DNA of 64,000 nucleotides from the NCBI GenBank assembly GCA_029959085.1, contig JARWIR010000008.1:6262001-6326000 (forward strand), written 5' to 3'. The notes beneath the pieces were generated by a model. It was not told where the DNA came from and made no database searches. It saw only the letters and a list, made by a program, of their open reading frames with translations. Positions 23,415-37,066 of this stretch are shown piece by piece (within the stretch, counting starts at the first letter, position 1; every line of letters begins with the position of its first letter). Both the position numbers and the translations under genes were made by a program. The stretch is from Nemophila menziesii. Its lineage: Eukaryota; Streptophyta; Magnoliopsida; Boraginales; Hydrophyllaceae.

Positions 23415-26400
23415 TTGTAAATATTAGAGTTTTAAAGCAGATCTGAACACTAAACTGAGAAAAAGATAAATAATTGCTCTTAATTTACCCGATCTATCCC
23501 ATTTTGTAATTCGACAACTTTCTCGACTGCAAATAGTTATAAATAAATATGTTAGTTCGAGTTTAGGTGCAAGATTTGATTTTCATAGAAAATAAACATG
23601 GAAGATCGAAAACCTTAACTCAAAATCTAACGATCTACATGTAAGAAAAATTAACAAACAAAAAAATACAAGAAATACCCAAACATTACGGTTTGTCACC
23701 CAGAATCGCGTCAACACACAGATCTTAATTTAGAATCCCTACTCGGTATGGTTGTTGTTCTAGAGCTTGCACGAACCATGGATCATATACTATTTGGAGT
23801 TGAGCATTCCCTCCTGGTGGACGTTGAATTGATGGATTCTCAACTTCTTGATTAAGTGGGATTACAAGTTCTCATCTTCATCAACCTCCACCTGTTATTA
23901 CGTAAATAGGGCATCTCCACTTTCTACCTAATATTATGTCACATAAATGCATTTATTATAAAAAAAGGGAGACATCAATATATATTCTCCTCAGTCTTTT
24001 ACCCCAATACTAAATTTTTTGTTAGACTTCCATTAGGAAGCACACCTCATCATGGTCATATGACCCTTGAATGATTTTAGCTCATCAAGTTCTTCAAGAG
24101 GCAAATCCGGCTTGGGAAACTATCCATAAAAGAATCAAAGTTTCACCGTTTGAGGGTTTACATTGGGTAAGAGTTTCACGCTCTATCACTTCTTGTATAC
24201 GATACAGGAGAACGTATATTCTACCTCTACAATTCAATGATGTTTATAATAACCTCAATGGTAGGTGGAATGGAAAATGAAAGTGCATAGAAAGAGATGA
24301 AGACTTATGATAGTAGTGATAGAAAAATCCTACAAAAAGATTAAATTGATTTAAATTAAATCTAAGATAATCAAGCACTAGGTTACCTCTCATGGGAATT
24401 TATGTCTTAGAAATTATGGGATTTACATGCTTATATATGCAAATGATTTGTACAAGATGATACCAGTACGAGTATAATACCCTAAACGTGAGGTCAGAAA
24501 CATGATAACACAAATTTTTCATGGATGTTGTATTACATGAACTCTTTATATGATACAAACACCATAAAATTGAATGAGAACTGAATCTGTGTTTTTAGAT
24601 TTGTTAGTCAAAACTAACTTTGTTAGTTAATATTTCGTATAATGACTAATTTTTATCGGAAACTCCTTATGTTGGTTTGACTTCGTTTAATGAATTATAT
24701 TTGTGGAATATTTTGTTTGTGCTCAGTTATTTGTGAATAAAATGACCAAATTGTATGAATTTAATGATAAATTTTAAATTTTAAATTTTGGTGGGAAAAA
24801 TCCTACCGAAAGTAGTATGTTATACGATAAGCCATGGGATTGAAGTTCAAATGCATTAACATATGTTTTATTTGGAGCATTATTAATTCACTTCAAAACT
24901 CGAAAAATAAATGAAATCTTATGAAAAATAGAAGATTAAAACAATACAAAGTTTTAAATGACATTAACAGTTATTGTGGGATAAAGTACACTAAATGTAG
25001 TTATTTTGAAAAAATGCTTAGGATTGAAATTATGTACATTTAATTGTTACAAGATCTAAATTCATAATACACATACCAAAACAAGTACACCGTGCAGTTT
25101 TGATATAAAGTCTCTCATCAATATTATCGGTTTACTCGTATACTTACCAAGCACAGCATGCAGTTTTCTTCTTGTTGTAGTAAACACATACCCTGGAAGT
25201 GTTATTATGACTAAATTCTAAATTATAACAAGATGCACATGCATTCTTTGCAAAAGCGCATATGATTTTTTCACACTAGTTGATTACAAACAAGTTCATA
25301 AAATAAATCTGTAGTACTTGAATATCCCATGTTGGAAGAAGATGTACAAACTTAAAAACTAAGGCCAATAACATGTGATTTGCAAATAGGATTCCCTGGG
25401 GTGCTCAACTTACCAGGTAATAGTATCAAAAGTTGTCTTAGTAACCAGTATACTTTTACAACGAGTATCGTAAGAATAACAATGTTATACAATTTCATGA
25501 CAAAAATCTGGTCATCTTTCAATTACAAAATTCTAGATAGTTCTTGGGGATTGAATTTATTATGATCATCCTTTATAAATTCTACCAACACTGTATATAT
25601 ATTGACAATAAAAAAAATTAAACCACAAGCCAAAGAAAAACTCTCGATGAATGATAAACTAACATATCGCCTATAAACAAACAAAATGGTAATAGATAAA
25701 AAATATTAAAACTAATAAAAACAATATGGTAGCGTTAAAAATTCAATTTCGTTAAAAATTACCCGCCAAACTAAAATTAGGTACTTAACCTAATATTATA
25801 GCTTTATGAGATAAAAATATACTTAATACACTAGGAAAACGTAATTAAAGATTAAGATGTAATCCGAATATATGACATACGAAAAGAAAAGAAGCATAAA
25901 CTATTAGAACATGGAATTGAGTAAAAAAAGATAAACTCCTGACTATATACTACAATTTAGGCAATAATAGGTATGATCAATAAAATATTGTTTGAGTAAC
26001 AATTGAACTGTTAATCTACAAAACAATGGTTTATTCTAACACTACATTAGTGATTATATTCATAAATCAATTATGTACAAAGTTAATAACAAAGCCAGTG
26101 TGATATAATACATGAAAAAAGGAATTGAAGGATTTGATCGCTGAAGAATTTTTGAATTTTTGTAGTAATCGTGTAGCTGTTAAAATTAAATTTAAAATTT
26201 AGATATAAAAAAATCACGTATAATTTAATGGAGAAAATTATATGATCAAAACTATAGTTTATTCATTACTGTAACACATGTGACAAGGAAAAATATGAAG
26301 TTCAACAATAATTATTTAGTTGAAGTTAGTTTTAACGATGATATAATAACTAGTGGAAGAGATATCAAGTTGATTTAAAGATTTTTTGGATCAATATTCT

Positions 26401-26576
26401 GGAAAAAAAATATAAGAGAGTTATGAGTAACTTAACATCTGAATATGAGCAAATTCGTTTCCAGGCTTTAATACCAAAATGACTATTTCTAGGCCAAAAA
26501 TATTCTAAATGATCATTTTGAATATCTTTGACTACGCCATCAAAAATAATTGTTTTGGCCTAAAATTGGTTATTTT

Positions 26577-27702
26577 ATGGAAGGGAAATTTATAAGGTTC
26601 TCAAGGTGCTAAAATATCTTGGCATTCTATCTGCTCTAAGAAAGAAAATGGTGGATTAAATATACCAAACCTTGAAGATTTAAATAAGGTGTGTATATTG
26701 TCTATTTTTTGGAGAATGTACTCTCAAAAAGATAATTTATGGAGCTCTTGGACTAAGAATAATAATCTTAATGGAAGATGTATATGGGGCATTGAATAAA
26801 AACAATATCATTCGTGGGTTTGGAAGCAAATGTTAAAAATCAAAGAAATTGCTTATAAATTCATAAGACATGAGGTAGAGAATGGTATGGACAAAGTTAT
26901 GCTATGGGATAAATGGATTTAAGGCAAAAGTATAGAAAAAACCTTGAATATTGATTTGGGTAAACAAAATATTAAGAGTAACAGAACTATTAATGATTTC
27001 TATGGAAGAAATAGGTGGAGACTTCCTCCTTGTATAAGTAAAGCTTTACCAATTATTCAAAATATTAAGCTAACTGACAAGTCTGATAAAATTATCTGGG
27101 AGCATAATATTAAACAAAAGTTTTCATTTAAAGAAACCTTGTCAAGTATTAGTGAAGCTAAAGACTATGTTGACTGGAGTAAAGTTGTTTGGGACAGGTT
27201 TTGTGTTCCAAGATACTCGTTTATTACTTGGGTGGCTGCTCAAGATAGGCTCCCAACTAAAAATAGAATGTTAAGTTGGGGGTTACAGGTCAATCCTTTG
27301 TGTGATTTCTGTCTTAATGGTGGAGAAGATAGGGATCATTTATTCTTATCTTGTTCATTTTCTCAGAGAATACTTAAGAATGTTATGAAGATTAGTGGTA
27401 TACATATTGCAGCCTCGGGTTTTTTGACTTTAATCAAGTCTTTTCTGCTTCTTCAAAGTAAAGAACATCTAAGTATTGTAAGTTTGATATTTACTTCATA
27501 TGTGTATTGTATATGGAGTGAACGAATGGGAGAAATCACGGGAGTTTAATGCGCACTGAGGAGCAAATGGAAAAGGAGATAAAGATGATGATTTGCTCGA
27601 GATTACAAAGTTTTAAACTTAAGGGAAAAAGCTCAAAAGAAGTTCTAGAAAAATTAGTTAGTGGGTCTGTTTAGTAATAGCTAGTGGGCCTCTTGTAATT
27701 TT
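26577..27702 (+). pseudogene. LINE ORF2 fragment in U5, 3'-deleted
   Basis: Same insertion, with the left target-duplication copy at 26563-26576. A G-to-T change makes a TAA in the first block (NLEGSQ becomes NL*GSQ, near 26592). The zf-RVT part is open for 201 codons (26944-27549), then frameshifted by loss of one A in CGAAATGGG, so the last ~40 residues are replaced. One Cys near the start of the domain is changed (PRCSF to PRYSF). It shares the EAKDYVDW variant with U4. Confidence 0.86.
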
Positions 27703-29025
27703 TAATGACATGTGTTTTATAAATATGATTGATGGTTATAAATTTAAAATTCGGGTCTTTAAATCCCTAAAAATGATCAATAAAATTAACTTTACTTTTG
27801 ATGGACTACCTATTCCAAATGATAACCTAGCCCACCAACTAGTATTTCCTTAAGAACAAAATACAAACTCATTTATTTAAGACAGAAAAATACAATATTT
27901 TAGTATAATTACTATAGAAAATTTAAAGGTACGATTGACCAAAGAAATGAATACATTTAAAATAAAATATTTATTTTTATAAATATTCCAGATCTACCTT
28001 CCTCAAACGAAGTTTGAATCCTTCTAGCTTCACGGTGAATTGAAGGTGCTGAATTCTTCTCTATCCTCTCTGACATCACTTCCATTGCCTGTATACATTA
28101 TAGGTATCGTTAAACACTTTATTCAGTTTTAAATATTATATGTATATCCATTATATTTCTTTTAGGAATATCCGATTAGGTTAATGTAATTTGACTAATT
28201 ACCAATTACTTTTTAAGTATTTGAGTATATGTTAATTCAATTTTTGAAATTATCATAAATCTATGCAAGTTTATTTTTTTTCTTAATAATTAAAAAATAA
28301 ATCTAATAAAATACTAAGAGAATAATAACTTGATAATTCTCAGATGCGATTTAATTTTAAAATTTAAATATTATTTATTGATAATGTTTAAATATACTTT
28401 TGTGTTTTCTCACAGATTTATTTTAACATTGAGATTCCTATCAATAATAAATATAATTATCAACAAAACAAGGAATGAGATCGTTGATCATGATATTTCA
28501 CACAACTATAAACAATTCATAATTGTTTCGTGGTAAGATCTAATTACTAAATTAAATTCGATAGGTTATGTTAGTGTTTTGTTTGAAGGGAATATGTATT
28601 ACTTGATTAAAAGTTTGTCTACTTTCTTTAATTTTACTCTAATTTGGAGTAGGAATTGAAAGTTTGATAGCATCCTTCTATATTTTTGATAAATGAAACT
28701 CTTTGGGATCCTATTCATAACGACACAATATGCACTCTAGTGCTTGTTCAATTAAACTTTCATACTCAACCCCTTCCAAGATTATTTGCAGTGGCTGGCA
28801 CATGATTTTATCTCTTTTTTCTTTGTTCCATATGATGAGGACATTGACTACTAAATCTTGGTAGTTTCTCTAGTGGACAATTTCAACAACATAAAATTGA
28901 TGAACTACTTTTTGTTGTTTTTATATCTAATAAAATAGATGATATATTAAAATGTCTACATGTTTTATTTTTATTTTAAAATATTTCTGGTTTATGAAAT
29001 TATATCTGATCAAATCAACAGGTAT

Positions 29026-29449
29026 TTACATATGTGGGCCTGAAGAAGCATAAAGTAGCTGAAAAAGGAGGTGTCTGTTTCTAACAAGAAGCAGAAAAAA
29101 TCCATCCATCATAATAGGGGAAATTGGGCTCGGAATCGGAGAGTATTGACTATATCCCATTGATCCATCATATCCATGACCCGGATAAAACATTGATGAA
29201 GTATCGTTATACATTGGCTGTGAATAAAATCAAACACCATAGGAGCGTGATACTAACCACCATAGTAAATCCCTGGGTCCTTTGGAGTATAAGCATTGTA
29301 TGGGTAAGTGGCGGTAAGAAGAGATCCACTTGAATCTGAATCAACAGCGAGATCTTTGACATTTGTAGGGGCACTTGAGATGGTTACAACAGAAGGTGGA
29401 TTCAGAAGCACGGCCCTTTCATCCTTAGGAATAGCAGCGTGAAAATAGA
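29026..29449 (-). pseudogene. ECT N-terminal exon fragments, U5 copy
   Basis: Same blocks, with one change, GYGQYSP to GYSQYSP. Otherwise as in U4, its sister unit. Confidence 0.6.
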
Positions 29450-32400
29450 TTGTAAATATTAGAGTTTTAAAGCAGATCTGAACACTAAACTGAGAAAAAG
29501 ATAAATAATTGCTCTTAATTTACCCGATCTATCCCATTTTGTAATTCGACAACTTTCTCGACTGCAAATAGTTATAAATAAATATGTTAGTTCGAGTTTA
29601 GGTGCAAGATTTGATTTTCATAGAAAATAAACATGGAAGATCGAAAACCTAAACTCAAAATCTAACGATCTACATGTAAGAAAAATTAACAAACAAAAAA
29701 AATACAAGAAATACCCAAACATTACGGTTTGTCACCCAGAATCGCGTCAACACACAGATCTTAATTTAGAATCCCTACTCGGTATGGTTGTTGTTCTAGA
29801 GCTTGCACGAACCATGGATCATATACTATTTGGAGTTGAGCATTCCCTCCAGGTGGACGTTGAATTGATGGATTCTCAACTTCTTGATTAAGTGGGATTA
29901 CAAGTTCTCATCTTCATCAACTTCCACCTGTTATTACGTAAATAGGGCATCTCCACTTTCTACCTAATATTATGTCACATAAATGCATTTATTATAAAAA
30001 AAAGGGAGACATCAATATATATTCTCCTCAGTCTTTTACCCCAATACTAAATTTTTTGTTAGACTTCCATTAGGAAGCACACCTCATCATGGTCATATGA
30101 CCCTTGACTGATTTTAGCTCATCAAGTTCTTCAAGAGGCAAATCCGGCTTGGGAAACTATCCATAAAAGAATCAAAGTTTCACCGTTTGAGGGTTTACAT
30201 TGGGTAAGAGTTTCACGCTCTATCACTTCTTGTATACGATACAGGAGAACGTATATTCTACCTCTACAATTCAACGATGTTTATAATAACCTCAATGGTA
30301 GGTGGAATTGAAAATGAAAGTGCATAGAAAGTGATGAAGACTTATGATAGTAGTGATAGAAAAATCCTACAAAAAGATTAAATCGATTTAAATTAAATCT
30401 AAGATAATCAAGCACTAGGTTACCTCTCATGGGAATTTATGTCTTAGAAATTATGGGATTTACATGCTTATATATGCAAATGATTTGTACAAGATGATAC
30501 CAGTACGAGTATAATACCCTAAACGTGAGGTCAGAAACATGATAACACAAATTTTTCATGGATGTTGTATTACATGAACTCTTTATATGATACAAAAACC
30601 TTAAAATTGAATGAGAACTGAGTCTGTGTTTTTAGATTTGTTAGTCAAAACTAACTATGTTAGTTAATATTTCGTATAATGACTAATTTTTATCAGAAAC
30701 TCCTTATGTTGGTTTGACTTCGTTTAATGAATTATATTTGTGGAATATTTTGTGTGTGCTCAGTTATTTGTGAATAAAATGACCAAATTGTATGAATTTA
30801 ATGATAAATTTTAAATTTTAAATTTTGGTGGGAAAAATCCTACCGAAAGTAGTATGTTATACGATAATCCATGGGATTGAAGTTCAAATGCATTAACATA
30901 TGTTTTATTTGGAGCATTATTAATTCACTTCAAAACTCGAAAAATAAATGAAATCTTATGAAGAATAGAAGATTAAAACAATACAAAGCTTTAAATGACA
31001 TTAACGGTTTTTGTGGGATAAAGTACACTAAATGTAGTTATTTTGCAAAAATGCTTGAGATTGAAATTATGTACATTTAATTGTTACATGATCTAAATTC
31101 ATAATACACATACCAAAACAAGTACATCGTGCAGTTTCGATATAAAGTCTCTCATCAATATTATCGGTTTACTCGTATACTTACCAAGCACACCATGCAG
31201 TTTTCTTCTTGTTGTAGTAAACACATACCCTGGAAGTGTTATTATGACTAAATTCTAAATTATAGCAAGATGCACATGCATTCTTTGCAAAAGCGCATAT
31301 GATTTTTTCACACTAGTTGATTACAAACAAGTTCATAAAATAAATCTGTAGTACTTGAATATCCCATGTTGGGAGAAGATGTACAAACTTAAAAACTAAG
31401 GCCAATAACATGTGATTTGCAAATAGGATTCCCTGGGGTGCTCAACTTACCAGGTAATAGTATCAAAAGTTGCCTTAGTAACCAGTATACTTTTACAACG
31501 AGTATCGTAAGAATAACAATGTTATACAATTTCATGACAAAAATCTGGTCATCTTTCAATTACAAAATTCTAGATAGTTCTTGGGGATTGAATTTATTAT
31601 GATCATCCTTTATAAATTCTACCAACACTGTATATATATTGACAATAAAAAAAATTAAACCACAAGCCAAAGAAAAACTCCCGATGAATGATAAACTAAC
31701 ATATCGCCTATAAACAAACAAAATGGTAACAGATAAAAAAATATTAAAACTAATAAAAACAATATGGTAGCGTTAAAAATTCAATTTGGTTAAAAATTAC
31801 CCGCCAAACTAAAATAAGGTACTTAACCTAATATTATAACTTTATGAGATAAAAATATACTTAATACACTAGGAAAACGTAATTAAAGATTAAGATGTAA
31901 TCCGCATATATGACATACGAAAAGAAAAGAAGCATAAACTATTAGAACATGGAATTGAGTAAAAAAAGATAAACTCCTGACTATATACTACAATTTAGGC
32001 AATAATAGGTATGATCAATAAAATATTATTTGAGTAACAATTGAACTGTTAATCTACAAAACAATGGTTTATTCTAACACTACATTAGTGATTATATTCA
32101 TAAATCAATTACGTAGAAAGTTAATAACAAAGCCAGCGTGATATAATACATGAAAAAAGGAATTGAAGGATTTGATCGCTGAAGAATTTTTGAATTTTTG
32201 TAGTAATCGTGTAGCTGTTGAAATTAAATTTAAAATTTAGATATAAAAAAATCACGTATAATTTAATGGAGAAAATTATATGATCAAAACTATAGTTTAT
32301 TCATTACTGTAACACATGTGACAAGGAAAAATATGAAGTTCAACAACAATTATTTAGTCGAAGTTAGTTTTAACGATGATATAATAACTAGTGGAAGAGA

Positions 32401-32614
32401 TATCAAGTTGATTTAAAGATTTTTTGGATCAATATTCTGGAAAAAAAATATAAGAGAGTTATGAGTAACTTAACATCTAAATATGAGCAAATTCGTTTCC
32501 AGGCTTTAATTTCAAAATGACTATTTCTAGGCCAAAAATATTCTAGATGATCATTTTGAATATCTTTGACTACGCCATCAAAAATAATTGTTTTGGCCTA
32601 AAATTGGTTATTTT

Positions 32615-33869
32615 ATGGAAGGGAAATTTAGAAGGTTCTCAAGGTGCTAAAATATCTTGGCATTCTATCTGCTCTAAGAAAGAAAATGGTGGATTAAATA
32701 TACCAAACCTTGAAGATTTAAATAAGGTGTGTATATTGTCCATTTTTTGGAGAATGTACTCTCAAAAAGATAATTTATGGAGCTCTTGGACTAAGAATAA
32801 TAATCTTAATGGAAGGTGTATATGGGGCATTGAATATAAACAATATCATTCGTGGGTTTGGAAGCAAATGTTAAAAATCAGAGAAATTGCTTATAAATTC
32901 ATAAGACATGAGGTAGAGAATGGTATGGACACATTTATGCTATGGGATAAATGGATTTAAGGCAAAAGTATAGAAGAAACCTTGAATATTGATTTGGGTA
33001 AACAAAATATTAATAGTAACAGAACTATTAATGATTTCTATGGAAGAAAGAGGTGGAGACTTCCTCCTTGTATAAGTAAAGCTTTACCAATTATTCAAAA
33101 TATTAAGCTAACTGACAAGTCTGATAAAATTATCTGGGAGCATAATATTAAACAAAAGTTTTCATTTAAAAAAACCTTGTCAAGTATTAGTGAAGCTAAA
33201 GAGTATGTTGACTGGAGTAAAGTTGTTTGGGACAGGTTTTGTGTTCCAAGATGCTCGTTTATTACTTGGGTAGCTGCTCAAGATAGGCTCCCAACTAAAA
33301 ATAGAATGTTAAGTTGGGGGTTACAGGTCAATCCTTTGTGTGATTTATGTCTTAATGGTGGATAAGATAGGGATCATTTATTCTTATCTTGTTCATTTTC
33401 TCAGAGAATACTTAAGAATGTTATGAAGATTAGTGGTATACATATTGCAGCCTCGGGTTTTTTGCCTTTAATCAAGTCTTTTCTGCTTCTTCAAAGTAAA
33501 GAACATCTAAGTATTGTAAGTTTGATATTTACTTCATATGTGTATTGTATATGGAGTGAACGAAATGGGAGAAATCACGGGAGTTTAATGCGCACTGAGG
33601 AGCAAATGGAAAAGGAGATAAAGATGATGATTTGCTCGAGATTACAAAGTTTTAAACTTAAGGAAAAAAGCTCAAAAGAAGTTCTAGAAAAATTAGTTAG
33701 TGGGTCTGTTTAGTAATAGCTAGTGGGCCTCTTGTAATTTTTCTTTAATATATTTGTAATGTAATGTAATGTCTTGGTAATGGGCCTTATTGTTTTGGGC
33801 TTGGAAAGTTTGTAAAGGATATGGTGGGTTGAGTTTTAATAAAATAGTTTTGAATTGCCGATAAAAAAA
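32615..33869 (+). pseudogene. 5'-truncated LINE insertion in U6 with poly(A) and target duplications
   Basis: This copy shows both ends of the insertion. A 14-bp target duplication AAATTGGTTATTTT lies at 32601-32614 and 33870-33883. The 3' UTR runs from the TAG at 33713 to a short A-run at 33862-33870, where tail and duplication overlap by about one A. The 5' end starts inside ORF2 downstream of the RT core, typical of 5'-truncated target-primed reverse transcription. The upstream frame continues to WKQMLKIREIAYKFI and MLWDKWI, then meets TAA at 32958-32960. The zf-RVT half has its own lesion, Glu to TAA (LNGG* at ~33363). GIEYKQYH, lost to a stop in U2-U5, is intact here, so U6 and U8 keep the ancestral state. 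Confidence 0.9.
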
Positions 33870-33990
33870 AAATTGGTTATTTTGAATCATTTATATTTGA
33901 TAGACATACGCAAGTCATATCATAAAATAGTTTATTTTTTAATAGGGTTAGTCAGATGGTATAAAATGCTCATTTTGAATATATTTTCAT

Positions 33991-34143
33991 AATCCTACAC
34001 CAATTATATTAATACACATCACATATATTTTAAACTTACAAAATTAACTAACTAATTAATCTAATGACATGTATTTTGTTACAATAATTAATGGTTGAAA
34101 CTTGAATATTGGACCATCCAATATTGGATGATAGTCTTACCCC
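33991..34143 (+). repeat. MITE-like sequence, resident copy in U6
   Basis: Resident copy from AATCCTACACC to GATAGTCTTACCC, about 110 bp to the right of the LINE. This stretch is exactly the part lost in U2-U5 through the shared deletion. Confidence 0.55.
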
Positions 34144-35549
34144 CATACCATGTTTATGTCATGCAAAAACTAATTAGAGGAACTACTAGTTATTTAATGA
34201 CATGTGTTTTATAAATATGATTGATGGTTATGAATTAAAAATTCGACCAGCCAATACAGGAGGTAAGTCTTACCCGGTCTTTAAATCCCTAAAAATGATC
34301 AATAAAATTAACTTTACTTTTTGATGGACTACCGAGCCCAAATGATAACCTAGCCCACCAACTAGTATTTCCTTAAGTACAAAACACAAACTCATTTATT
34401 TAAGACAGAAAAATACAATATTTTAGTATAATTACTATAGAAAATTTAAAGGTACGATTGACCAAAGAAATGAATACATTTAAAATAAAAATTTTATTTT
34501 TATAAATATTCCAGATCTACCTTCCTCAAACGAACTTTGAATCCTTCCAGTTTCCCCGTGAATTGAAGGTGCTGAATTCTTCTCTATCCTCTCTGACATC
34601 ACTTCCATTGCCTGTATACATTATAGGTATTGTTAAACACTTTATTCACTTTTAAATATTATATGTATATCCATTATATTTCTTTTAGGAATATCCGATT
34701 AGGTTAATGTAATTTGACTAATTACCGATTAAATTTTAAGTATTTGAGTATATGTTAATTCAATTTTTGAAATTATTATAAATCTATGCAAGTTCATTTT
34801 TTTCTTAATAATTAAAAAATAAATCTAATAAAATACTAAGAGAATAATAACTTGATAATTCTCAGATGCGATTTAATTTTGAAATTTAAATATTATTTAT
34901 TGATAATGTTTAAATATATTTTTGTGTTTTCTCACAGATTTATTTTAACATTGAGATTCCTATCAATAATAAATATAATTATCAACAAAACAAGGAATGA
35001 GATCGTTGATCATGATATTTCACACAACTATAAACAATTCATAATTGTTTCGTGGTAAGATCTAATTACTAAATTAAATTCGATAGGTTATGTTAGTGTT
35101 TTGTTTGAAGGGAATATGTATTACTTGATTAAAAGTTTGTCTACTTTCTTTAATTTTACTCTAATTTGGAGTAGGAATTGAAAGTTTGATGGCATCCTTC
35201 TATTTTTTTGATAAATGAAACTCTCTGGGATCCTGTTCATAACGACACAATATGCACTCTAGTGCTTGTTCAATTAAACTTTCATACTCAACCCCTTCCA
35301 AGATTATCTGCAGTGGCTGGCACATAATTTTATCTCTTTTTTCTTTGTTGCATATGATGAGGACAGTGACTACTAAATCTTGGTAGTTTCTCTAGTGGAC
35401 AATTTCAAAAACATAGAATTGATGAACTACTTTTTGTTGTTTTTATATCTAATAAAATAGATGAGTTATATTAAAATGTCTACATGTTTTATTTTTATTT
35501 TAAAATATTTCTGGTTTATGAAATTATATCTGATCAAATCAATAGGTAT

Positions 35550-35973
35550 TTACATATGTGGGCCTGAAGAAGCATAAAGTAGCTGAAAAAGGAGGTGTCT
35601 GTTTCTAACAAGAAGCAGAATAAACCCATCCATCATAATAGGGGAAATTGGGCTCGGAATCGGAGAGTATTGACCATATCCCATTGACCAATCATATCCA
35701 TGACCCGAATAAAACATCGATGAAGTATCGTTATACATTGGCTGTGAATAAAATCAAACACCATAGGAGCGTGATACTAACCACCATAGTAAATCCCTGG
35801 GTCCTTTGGAGTATAAGCATTGTATGGGTAAGTGGCGGTAAGAAGAGATCCACTTGAATCTGAATCAACAGCGAGATCTTTGACATTTGTAGGGGCACTT
35901 GAGATGGTTACAACAGAAGGTGGATTCACAAGCACGGCCCTTTCATCCTTAGGAATAGCAGCGTGAAAATAGA
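35550..35973 (-). pseudogene. ECT N-terminal exon fragments, U6 copy
   Basis: More diverged copy: PGHGYDGS is changed to SGHGYDWS. The first block reads VLVNPPSV and KDLAVDSDSSG. KDLAVDS is shared with most units, and VLVN with U8 and U9. No YTH domain. Confidence 0.58.
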
Positions 35974-37057
35974 TTGTAAATATTAGAGTTTTAAAGCAGA
36001 TCTGAACACTAAACTGAGAAAAAGATAAATAATTGCTCTTAATTTACCTGATCTGTCCCATTTTATAATTCGACAACTCTCTCGACTGCAAATCGTTATA
36101 AATAAACATATTAGTTCGAGTTTAGGTGCAAGATTTGATTTTCATTGAAAATAAACAGGGAAGATCGAAAACCTAAACTCAAAATCTAACGATCTACATA
36201 CAAGAAAAATTAACAAACAAAAAAATACAAGAAATACCCAAACATTACGATTTGTCACCCAGAATCGCGTCAACACACAGATCTTAATTTAGAATCCCTA
36301 CTCGGTATGGTTGTTGTTCTAGAGCTTGCACGAACCATGGATCATATACTATTTGGAGTTGAGCATTCCCTCCTGGTTGACGTTGAATTGTTGGATTCTC
36401 AACTTCTTGATTATGTGGGATTTCAAGTTCCCATCTTCATCAACTTCCACCTGTTATTACGTAAATAGGGCATCTCCACTTTCTACCTAAAATTATGTCT
36501 AATAAATGCATTTATTATAAAAAAAGGGAGAAATCAATATATAATCTCCTTAGTCCATTACCCCAATGCCAAATTTATGGTTAGACTTCCATTAGGAAGC
36601 ACACATCATCGTGGTCATATGACCCTCGATTAATTTTAGCTCATCAAGTTCTTCAAGAGGCAAATCCGGCTTAGGAAACTATTCATAAAAGAATCAAAGT
36701 TTCACCGTTTGAGTGTTTGCATTGGGTAAGAGTTTCACGCTCTATCACTTCTTGTATACGATACAAGAGAACGTATCTTCTACCTCTGCAATTCAATGAT
36801 GTTTATAATAACCCCAATGGTACGTGGAATGGAAAATGAAAGTGCATAGAAAGTGATGAAGACTTATGATAGTAGTGATAGAAAAATCCTACAAAAAGAT
36901 TAAATCGATTTCAAATAAATCTAAGATAATCAAGCACTAGGTTACCTCTCATGGGAATTTATGTCTCGAAAATTATGGGATTTACATGCTTATATATGCA
37001 AATGATTTGTACAAGATGATACCAGTATGAGTATAGTACCCTGAACGTGAGGTCAGA

Positions 37058-37066
37058 AACATGACA
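37058..37066. other. Deletion junction between U6 and U7
   Basis: GGTCAGAAACATGA of the right part of U6 runs directly into CATGACAAAAATCTGG from the left part of the next unit. In U8 and its neighbours the two sites are about 990 bp apart. CATGA is common to both sides, so this is a microhomology junction rather than a regular in-phase unit boundary. Confidence 0.85.

Larger units (their letters stand above)
19165..25198 (+). repeat. Tandem unit U4 (LINE 3'-deleted; sister of U5)
   Basis: This 6034-bp copy has a LINE fragment at 20544-21670 and ECT exons at 22991-23414 (minus). It shares with U5 alone a deletion in which AAATTCG joins directly to GGTCTTTAAATCC (near 21716), and the codon change giving EAKDYVDW in the LINE. 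U4 and U5 are therefore probably the most recent duplication in the window. The remaining sequence is AT-rich and non-coding as far as I can see. Confidence 0.93.
25199..31235 (+). repeat. Tandem unit U5 (LINE 3'-deleted; sister of U4)
   Basis: This 6037-bp copy is nearly identical to U4 and carries the same private deletion (near 27752). The LINE fragment is at 26577-27702 and the ECT exons are at 29026-29449 (minus). From about 30 kb some variants match U1-U2 rather than U4 (for example CTTGACTGATTTTAG), which hints at gene conversion or a crossover inside the unit. Confidence 0.92.
31236..37062 (+). repeat. Tandem unit U6 (LINE-plus, complete 3' end)
   Basis: This copy of about 5.8 kb has the LINE insertion complete at its 3' end (32615-33869) with both target duplications, followed by the resident MITE-like sequence at 33991-34143. 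The ECT exons are at 35550-35973 (minus). It shares variants with U8 (CCGAGCCCAAATG near 34331; CAGTATGAGTATAGTACCCT near 37023). Its right end is lost: at 37060-37064 it jumps into the interior of U7. Confidence 0.92.
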
